DNA from: Marinomonas primoryensis
GTDB lineage: Bacteria > Pseudomonadota > Gammaproteobacteria > Pseudomonadales > Marinomonadaceae
Assembly: GCF_013372285.1 (NCBI RefSeq)
Contig: NZ_CP054301.1
Location: 3,686,001-3,750,000, forward strand
Reading direction: 5' to 3'
DNA: 64,000 nucleotides
Shown: in pieces, positions 58,274-64,000 of the stretch
Layout of the letters: each line of letters opens with the position of its first letter
How positions within the stretch are numbered: the first letter of the stretch is position 1
Notes under the pieces: generated by a model
Told to the model about the DNA's origin: nothing
Databases searched by the model: none
Seen by the model: the letters and a program-made list of their open reading frames with translations, nothing else
Position numbers and translations under genes: made by a program

Positions 58274-59254
58274 TCAAAAAATAGCTTTTATTTCCTCAGC
58301 ACTTAACCCTAACCCAATTAGAAAATGCAATTTCACAAACGCTGCCTCATAGGTCATGTCTTCACCAGAAACAACGCCTGCTTGAACCAATGCCGAACCC
58401 GCCGCATAAGCACCTGCAGCTACTCTTCCTGCGCCACACTGGCTAACATTCACAATCACTACGTCTCGGCTTGTGGCGGCGTTTAAAAGCGCCAGAAGCG
58501 CCGTGTTTTTGTCTGGTGCGTTGCCCGCACCATAACTCAATAACACCGCGCCTTTGACGTTTTCATTTAATAAGCCTTGCCAATGTTCCGCTTGCACACC
58601 AGGAAATACAGGCAATATGGTGACCGCACTTTCTTTCATCTCTGGAATTTGAATCGTCATCCGTTGATGCGTCAGATCAACATCACGCCAGCGCCAGTCA
58701 ATGCCTAACACGCCACGCTCTGGTTGGTGTGGCGAATTAAAGGCTTGCCAGTCACTGGTGTGCGCTTTGTGAGCTCGATCGCCTTCTATCAATCGACCGG
58801 CAAAGAATAGGAACACGCCGTTCACGGCTTTTTCATAGACTGACGCTTCACAGGCAGAAATAGCGCCCATGACATTGATCATGGCGTCACTTCGAACTTT
58901 GTACATAGGCACTTGCGAACCAGTGACAATAATCGGCTTATCACTATGAGCAAACATAAAAGACAAGGCCGCCGCGGTATAAGCCATGGTGTCCGTTCCA
59001 TGTAATACAATGAACGCATCAAACGCCTGCCATTTGCTTTGTATGTCGCTAGCAATCGTCTGCCAATCTTTCGGTGTCGCATTCGATGAATCAATTAAAT
59101 GCTCATAACGTTGGATGACAAAGTCATGAGTAATCTCGTTGGAAGCACCCAACTGTTGAGCCAGCTGCTCAGCAAAGGCCTCATCAGGCACAAGCCCATT
59201 GTCAGACGGTACCATACCAATCGTGCCACCGGTGTACGCGATATAAATTTTCAT
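58274..59254 (-). CDS. ansA: L-asparaginase, type I
   Basis: Hydrolyses asparagine to aspartate and ammonia; the cytoplasmic AnsA type, with no signal peptide. 326 residues. The nucleophile Thr11 lies in AYTGGTIGM and the second motif is IVLHGTDTMAYTAAALSFM, with the catalytic Thr-Asp pair. Other family stretches are PIIVTGSQVPMYKVRSDAM and FAGRLIEGDRAHK. It lies downstream of argS, from which it is separated by a terminator. Confidence 0.93.
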   Translation of the reverse strand: MKIYIAYTGGTIGMVPSDNGLVPDEAFAEQLAQQLGASNEITHDFVIQRYEHLIDSSNATPKDWQTIASDIQSKWQAFDAFIVLHGTDTMAYTAAALSFMFAHSDKPIIVTGSQVPMYKVRSDAMINVMGAISACEASVYEKAVNGVFLFFAGRLIEGDRAHKAHTSDWQAFNSPHQPERGVLGIDWRWRDVDLTHQRMTIQIPEMKESAVTILPVFPGVQAEHWQGLLNENVKGAVLLSYGAGNAPDKNTALLALLNAATSRDVVIVNVSQCGAGRVAAGAYAAGSALVQAGVVSGEDMTYEAAFVKLHFLIGLGLSAEEIKAIF

Positions 59255-59294
59255 GCCATTCTTTCGCCTCTTTTAACGCATTTTTCTATCTATT

Positions 59295-59328
59295 AAAAAG
59301 GCGCTGTTCCGAGAAGAAAGCGCCTTTC
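59295..59328 (-). terminator. intrinsic terminator of argS
   Basis: AAAGGCGCT (59297-59305) pairs perfectly with AGCGCCTTT (59319-59327), followed on the minus strand by a U run; 32 bases after the argS stop. Confidence 0.82.
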
Positions 59329-59359
59329 GTTTATTAATTAAACATTATTCAAGCAAACA

Positions 59360-61093
59360 TTACATGCGCTCTAAGGTTTCAATTCCTAACAAAGACAAAC
59401 CTTTTTTTAAGGTTGACGCCGTATTCAATGCCAATTGTAGACGACTGTTTTTCACATCATCTTCGGCATTCAAAATAGGACAAGCTTCGTAGAAACTCAT
59501 GAAGGTTCCCGCTAAATCGTACAAGTAGGCGCATAAGAAGTGCGGCATACCATCGTTAGCAACTTGTTGAATAGCTTCTTCAAACTGGCATAGCTTCATC
59601 GCTAAAGCTCGCTCTTGTGGTGCTTCAATCTCGATGTCGCCCGCTAAACTTGCGCCATCGATCTCAGAACGCTTAACAATGCTTGCTACGCGAGAATATG
59701 CGTATAACAAGTAAGGCGCTGTGTTGCCTTCAAAGCTCAGCATAGTATCCCAATTGAACACGTAATCGCTGGTACGGTTTTTTGACAAATCCGCGTACTT
59801 AACCGATGCAATGCCAACAACGCGGCCAATGTTACGCAATTCCTCTTCTCCCATGTCTGGATTTTTGTCGGCCACCAATTGATAAGCACGCTCTTGCGCT
59901 TCTTCCAATAAGTCTGACAATTTCGCTACGCCACCGGAACGAGTTTTAAAAGGTCTCCCATCACTACCCATCACGGTGCCAAAAGGCATGTGTTCCAGTT
60001 GTGTTTCTGGTTTCACAAAGCCCGCTTTGCGAGACAAGGTGAAAATTTGTTGGAAATGCAAAGACTGGCGTGCATCAACAAAATACAACACACGATTGGC
60101 ATTCAAGGTATGTTGACGGAAACGCACCGCCGCTAAATCTGTTGTGGCATACAAGAAACCGCCACCCGTTTTTTGTACGATGATTGGTGTAATCTCGCCT
60201 TCTTTATTGGCAAACTCTTCCATGAAAACACACTGAGCACCATTGGATTCTTGCAGCAAGCCTTGATCTTTTAACTCATTGATAACGTTCTGTAAGTCAT
60301 CGTTATAAGCACTTTCTGGCATCACGTGCTGACGTTCTAAAGAAACACCTAACATTTTGTACGTTTCTTCACAGTGAGTCATAGAGATATTAATAAACTC
60401 ATCCCAAAGCACCAAGCATTCTTCATCGCCAGACTGCAAAGCAACGACTAATTCACGAGCACGAGCCGCGAAGGATTCATCCTCGTCAAAGCAAGTTTTA
60501 GCCGCACGATAGAAGGTTTCAAGATCCGCAAGCGCCATGCTGATTTTGGTGTTCTCAGCACGCAAACGTTCCATGTACGCCAACAACATACCGAATTGAG
60601 TACCCCAATCGCCTACGTGGTTTTGACGGACAACGTGATGACCCAAGAACTCCAGCGTGCGGACAACGGCATCACCAATAACCGTTGAGCGCAAATGACC
60701 AACGTGCATTTCTTTGGCAAGGTTTGGTGCTGAATAATCCACAACAACCGTTTCTGGTGCCTCAACTGGGTTTACATCAAGACGCTCGCTGGTGCGTAAT
60801 TTCACCAATTCTTTACTCAAAAAAACATTTTTCAAAAAAATGTTAATAAAGCCCGGACCGGCGATTTCCACTTTATCGGCAAGGTCTGATAAGTCCAATT
60901 TATCCAACGTCGCGTGAGCAAAATCACGCGGGTTCATTTTAAGCGCTTTCGCGGCGCCCATAATGCCATTGGCTTGGTAATCACCGAAGAGGGATTTCGC
61001 CGATTGGCGCACTAACGCTGGCGCCGTATCAGACGCACCAGCGGCAACCATCGCCGCCTGAATACGTAGATTAAGAAGAGTTTGAATATTCAC
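59360..61093 (-). CDS. argS: arginyl-tRNA synthetase
   Basis: Charges tRNA-Arg. A class I synthetase of about 577 residues with the HIGH-type motif [13 protein letters not shown], the following [15 protein letters not shown], a KMSK-like region [18 protein letters not shown], and a C-terminal DALR anticodon domain ([16 protein letters not shown]). Start: the frame runs back to 61150, but GTG at 61093 gives the expected N-terminus ([15 protein letters not shown]) and has AAAGG eight bases before it. It is not in its common place between priA and ftsN but behind ilvA on the minus strand. Confidence 0.95.
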   Translation of the reverse strand: MNIQTLLNLRIQAAMVAAGASDTAPALVRQSAKSLFGDYQANGIMGAAKALKMNPRDFAHATLDKLDLSDLADKVEIAGPGFINIFLKNVFLSKELVKLRTSERLDVNPVEAPETVVVDYSAPNLAKEMHVGHLRSTVIGDAVVRTLEFLGHHVVRQNHVGDWGTQFGMLLAYMERLRAENTKISMALADLETFYRAAKTCFDEDESFAARARELVVALQSGDEECLVLWDEFINISMTHCEETYKMLGVSLERQHVMPESAYNDDLQNVINELKDQGLLQESNGAQCVFMEEFANKEGEITPIIVQKTGGGFLYATTDLAAVRFRQHTLNANRVLYFVDARQSLHFQQIFTLSRKAGFVKPETQLEHMPFGTVMGSDGRPFKTRSGGVAKLSDLLEEAQERAYQLVADKNPDMGEEELRNIGRVVGIASVKYADLSKNRTSDYVFNWDTMLSFEGNTAPYLLYAYSRVASIVKRSEIDGASLAGDIEIEAPQERALAMKLCQFEEAIQQVANDGMPHFLCAYLYDLAGTFMSFYEACPILNAEDDVKNSRLQLALNTASTLKKGLSLLGIETLERM

Positions 61094-61151
61094 TAAGAAG
61101 ACCTTTAAACAGTAAACAGGCCCCCAATGATGGCGACATGTCAGAATCACA

Positions 61152-61183
61152 CAGCCCTCTGATCGGTAACAATCAGAGGGCTG
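61152..61183. other. perfect hairpin between ilvA and argS
   Basis: CAGCCCTCTGAT and ATCAGAGGGCTG form a perfect 12-bp stem with an 8-base loop. No U tract follows on either strand, so it is not a normal intrinsic terminator. It lies 45 bases after the ilvA stop and about 60 bases before the argS start; it could be an RNA-stability element, a weak terminator or part of an argS leader. Confidence 0.55.
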
Positions 61184-61228
61184 AATTCAAGAAAATAGTT
61201 GCGCTAATGATAACTGACTTTCGTACTT

Positions 61229-62734
61229 TTAGCGAAAGAACAGCTTGCAAGCTTCGTTGTTATTTTCGTCCTGATAAGGATAACCAAGTTCATCTAAAAA
61301 ATGCGTCACATCGGCTTCTTCACCAACCGCCTGTAAACCAACTAAGACTCGGCCGTAGGCATCGCCATGATTGCGATAATGGAACATGGAAATATTCCAT
61401 TGTCCACCCAGTGTATTTAAGAATTTCAACAACGCACCAGGACGTTCTGGAAACTCAAAACTATAAAGCAATTCGCCTTTGTCGCTGCGTAAATGCCCGC
61501 CAATCATATGACGAACATGAACCTTCGAGGTTTCGTCATCGGTTAAGTCCGTAATTTCGTAGTCTTTTAGATCTTCTAACAACTCTTTTCGGCTGTGCGG
61601 GCTGCCACCTAACGCCACGCCGACAAAAATTACCGCTTGTTGATCATCACCATAACGATAGTTAAATTCGGTAATGTTTCGACCAACCAACGCCTGACAA
61701 AAATCTTTAAAACTGCCAGGATGTTCTGGAATTTTTACGGCAATAATCGCTTCACGCTTTTCGCCTAGCTCGGCTCGCTCAGATACATGGCGAAGGCGAT
61801 CAAAGTTCACGTTCGCGCCACTATTGATGGCAATCAATGTTTGGCCTTTCGCGTCTTCTCGCTCAATGTATTTTTTCAAACCCGCTAAGGCACACGCGCC
61901 TGCGGGTTCAGTAATCGCACGAGTATCATCGTAGATGTCTTTTATCGCCGCGCACATTTCATCGGTAGTAACGGTAATCACTTCATCAACCGTATCTTTA
62001 GCGATCGCAAAGGTATGTTTACCAATTTCCGCTACGGCGACCCCTTCGGCAAAAATACCGACTTGCGCCAAGCGAGTTGGCTTACCGTTTTCCAAGGCAA
62101 CTTTTAAACAAGCCGCATCGACGGGTTCAACACCGATAATCTTAATGTCTGGACGAAGATATTTGATGTAGGCAGATACACCGGCGATTAAACCACCACC
62201 ACCAACGGGAATGAAAATAGCATCGATATTGCCTTCATGTTGATGGAGGATTTCCATGCCAATTGTGCCTTGTCCTGCGATCGTATCAAGATCATCAAAT
62301 GGATGAACATAGACCTGACCTGTCTGCGCCATAATTTCAAGGGATTTTGCAGACGCTTCATCAAAGGCATCACCAAATAAAACCACTTCAGCGCCATGAT
62401 TACGCACGGCGTTGACCTTCACTTCTGGCGTAGTCGCTGGCATCACAATCGTTGCTTGGATGCCAAGCTTTTTTGCCGCCAACGCCAAACCTTGAGCATG
62501 ATTTCCTGCTGATGCAGCAATCACTCCACGAGCACGCTCTTCAGGTGTTAGCTGACAAATTTTATTGTATGCCCCACGAATCTTGAAAGAGAAAACAGGC
62601 TGTAAATCTTCTCGTTTCAAAATAATCTCATTACCTAATCGAGTCGATAACTGATTGGCACGAGACAATGGTGTTTCTACGGCAACGTCATAAACGCGCG
62701 CCTGTAGAATTTTTTTGATCATGGTATGGGGCAT
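61229..62734 (-). CDS. ilvA: threonine ammonia-lyase, biosynthetic
   Basis: PLP enzyme that converts threonine to 2-oxobutyrate, the first step to isoleucine. 501 residues. PLP-binding Lys51 is in PVFSFKIRGAYNK, the glycine loop is PVGGGGLIAG, and two ACT-like regulatory repeats make the C-terminal 180 residues (EHPGSFKDFCQALVG, ERPGALLKFLNTLGG), which bind isoleucine and valine in this long form. ATG at 62734 with AGGA six bases before it is chosen over the frame's start at 62836. It is divergent from rpiA. Confidence 0.96.
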   Translation of the reverse strand: MPHTMIKKILQARVYDVAVETPLSRANQLSTRLGNEIILKREDLQPVFSFKIRGAYNKICQLTPEERARGVIAASAGNHAQGLALAAKKLGIQATIVMPATTPEVKVNAVRNHGAEVVLFGDAFDEASAKSLEIMAQTGQVYVHPFDDLDTIAGQGTIGMEILHQHEGNIDAIFIPVGGGGLIAGVSAYIKYLRPDIKIIGVEPVDAACLKVALENGKPTRLAQVGIFAEGVAVAEIGKHTFAIAKDTVDEVITVTTDEMCAAIKDIYDDTRAITEPAGACALAGLKKYIEREDAKGQTLIAINSGANVNFDRLRHVSERAELGEKREAIIAVKIPEHPGSFKDFCQALVGRNITEFNYRYGDDQQAVIFVGVALGGSPHSRKELLEDLKDYEITDLTDDETSKVHVRHMIGGHLRSDKGELLYSFEFPERPGALLKFLNTLGGQWNISMFHYRNHGDAYGRVLVGLQAVGEEADVTHFLDELGYPYQDENNNEACKLFFR

Positions 62735-62915
62735 AGTGCTTCCTAAACGAATATAAATCGGCAACGCGATATTCTTAACGACACCTACGCTGACTTTGCT
62801 AGTCAAAAAAAACGAATAGGAAATATACCCTTTCAACCCCCTTCACGCAAAGACCGATGCTCTCTATCAACACATAAAAATCGCATAAAATCCGTCATTG
62901 ACATGATCCAACAGG

Positions 62916-62945
62916 GTAACAATCAAGACTTGAAGTGCTTATAAT
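62916..62945 (+). promoter_or_regulatory. candidate sigma-70 promoter of rpiA
   Basis: A perfect -10 box TATAAT (62940-62945) is preceded, after 18 bases, by GTAACA (62916-62921; four of six -35 positions). The leader to the rpiA start would be about 80 bases. Confidence 0.45.
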
Positions 62946-63032
62946 ATCCGCACCATCAGAGGAGGCTTATCATTAGAAATAAGCCCCATAATACAGCCCC
63001 TAGCAAAACCATAATAAAAGGCGACAATCACT

Positions 63033-63704
63033 ATGACTCAAGACGAATTAAAGCAAGCGGTTGCCAAAGCCGCCGTTGATTATATTCTCCCTATGTTAGA
63101 AGCCGATACGATTGTCGGTGTTGGCACAGGTTCTACGGCGAATCTCTTTATTGATGAACTGGCAAAGCACAAAGGCATCTTTGACGGAACTGTCGCAAGC
63201 TCTGAAGCGTCGGCAGCACGCCTAAAAAAACACGGTATTCCAGTCTATGATTTAAACAGCGTCGACAGTATTCGTGTTTATGTGGACGGCGCAGATGAAT
63301 CCAATGACAACTTGCACCTCATCAAAGGCGGTGGCGCGGCATTGACCCGTGAAAAAATCGTCGCAGCATGCAGCGATGAGTTTGTTTGTATTGCTGACGA
63401 GTCAAAACTCGTAAAGGTGTTAGGCGACTTTCCATTACCAGTAGAAATCATTCCTATGGCTCGCGGGCATGTGGCACGTGAATTAGTAAAACTGGGCGGA
63501 GATCCAGTTTATCGTGAAGGCGTCGTCACTGATAACGGCAACTACATACTTGATGTCTACAATTTAGACATTCTTGACCCTATCGCTTTAGAGAAAAGCA
63601 TTGATGGGATCGTTGGTGTAGTAACAAATGGATTATTCGCAAAACGTTCTGCAGATGTTTTATTGCTAGCAACCAAAGACGGCATTAAAACGCTAAAGCG
63701 ATAG
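63033..63704 (+). CDS. rpiA: ribose-5-phosphate isomerase A
   Basis: Interconverts ribose 5-phosphate and ribulose 5-phosphate in the non-oxidative pentose phosphate pathway. 223 residues, with [16 protein letters not shown] (phosphate loop), VDGADESN (Asp and Glu of the active site), [16 protein letters not shown] with the conserved Lys, and [11 protein letters not shown]. The length is normal. The divergent ilvA-rpiA arrangement is frequent in gammaproteobacteria. Confidence 0.97.
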   Translation: MTQDELKQAVAKAAVDYILPMLEADTIVGVGTGSTANLFIDELAKHKGIFDGTVASSEASAARLKKHGIPVYDLNSVDSIRVYVDGADESNDNLHLIKGGGAALTREKIVAACSDEFVCIADESKLVKVLGDFPLPVEIIPMARGHVARELVKLGGDPVYREGVVTDNGNYILDVYNLDILDPIALEKSIDGIVGVVTNGLFAKRSADVLLLATKDGIKTLKR

Positions 63705-63719
63705 TGTAAATGTATTCAG

Positions 63720-63746
63720 AGCCGCTCGCTTAAGGGTGCGGCTTTG
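63720..63746 (+). terminator. weak terminator-like hairpin after rpiA
   Basis: AGCCGC (63720-63725) pairs with GCGGCT (63738-63743), followed only by TTTG. It lies in the 57-base gap between the convergent rpiA and ZntB-like genes. Confidence 0.35.
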
Positions 63747-63761
63747 AATCGTTTAGACACG

Positions 63762-64000
63762 CTAAAACCAGCGACTGCGTCGCATCAGAATAAACTGCCC
63801 ACCCCCTAAAACCACCAAAGCCGTACAAAACAACCAAAATGCCGCGCCGCTGTCCGTACCAGGCATTCCTCCGATATTGATACCAAACAGTCCTGTCAAA
63901 AACCCTAATGGCATAAAAATCCCAGAAAGAATGGAAAGCACGTACATTCGGGCGTTCATCTTTTCAGCTTGCAAGTTGGTGAACTCTTCCTGCATAAGCA
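63762..64000 (-). CDS. ZntB/CorA-family metal transporter, C-terminal end (rest outside window)
   Basis: The frame is open to the window edge, so the gene starts beyond base 64000. The visible 79 residues hold the end of the long helix (NLQAEKMNARMYVLSILSGI), the two C-terminal membrane helices and, between them, the GIN motif in LFGINIGGMPGTDSG, which in ZntB-type proteins replaces the GMN of CorA. The C-terminus is basic (MRRSRWF), facing the cytoplasm. Zinc or another divalent cation is the likely substrate, from the family. Confidence 0.85.
   Translation of the reverse strand, partial: LMQEEFTNLQAEKMNARMYVLSILSGIFMPLGFLTGLFGINIGGMPGTDSGAAFWLFCTALVVLGGGQFILMRRSRWF

Overview
The window reads as a chromosomal stretch of a Gram-negative gammaproteobacterium, most probably a marine member of the Oceanospirillales and perhaps Marinomonas (inference from gene order and gene content; no database was searched). 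Several classic gammaproteobacterial neighbourhoods are recognisable: gltD-gltB-damX-aroB-aroK-pilQ(PONM) divergent from ponA, rpmE divergent from priA followed by ftsN-hslV-hslU, and ilvA divergent from rpiA. I see no rRNA, tRNA, insertion sequence, prophage or CRISPR array.

Layout. 1-1.5 kb: the end of an acyltransferase, a 44-residue His-rich membrane microprotein on the other strand, and a stand-alone CBM48-like protein. 1.6-4.9 kb: betB-betA for glycine betaine synthesis behind a TetR/BetI-like operator, but with no betI beside it. 4.9-9.4 kb: a chemoreceptor and periplasmic cpdB. 9.5-10.6 kb: a more AT-rich accessory patch with an orphan 159-residue protein, a 51-residue DnaJ-type zinc-finger protein and a long inverted repeat. 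10.6-13.4 kb: a YugP-like metallopeptidase, a DnaJ-related protein and mltA. 13.4-15.9 kb: an exbB-exbD-exbD-tonB operon with a Fur-like site, in which one ExbD lacks the proton-path Asp. 16-20.3 kb: LysE/AraC, MATE and Bcr/CflA exporter genes.

20.4-30.7 kb is a sugar island: a LysR regulator, then a minus-strand operon of chvE-mmsA-mmsB (ABC uptake), a GguC/AraD1-type FAH protein, an aldose dehydrogenase (SDR), an L-arabonate dehydratase and 2-oxoglutarate semialdehyde dehydrogenase. Together they fit non-phosphorylative oxidation of a pentose, most likely L-arabinose, to 2-oxoglutarate; no lactonase is present.

30.7-49.8 kb is mostly core: a Kef-type antiporter, gltBD, damX, aroBK, a condensed pilus/DNA-uptake operon in which PilM/N and PilO/P appear fused, ponA, a LOG-family protein and malic enzyme. 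50-57.3 kb: a secreted SNase-like nuclease whose signal peptide is encoded inside a strong intrinsic terminator downstream of rpmE, then priA, ftsN, hslVU behind a near-consensus sigma-32 promoter, a DUF971 protein and an isolated ubiJ. 57.3-64 kb: an EamA transporter, ansA, argS, ilvA, rpiA and the end of a ZntB/CorA-type transporter.

The most interesting points are the ExbD pair with Asp replaced by Asn, the terminator that doubles as signal-peptide code, the condensed two-gene form of pilMNOP, and two unlisted small metal-ligand-rich proteins. None is proven to be a new system from sequence alone.
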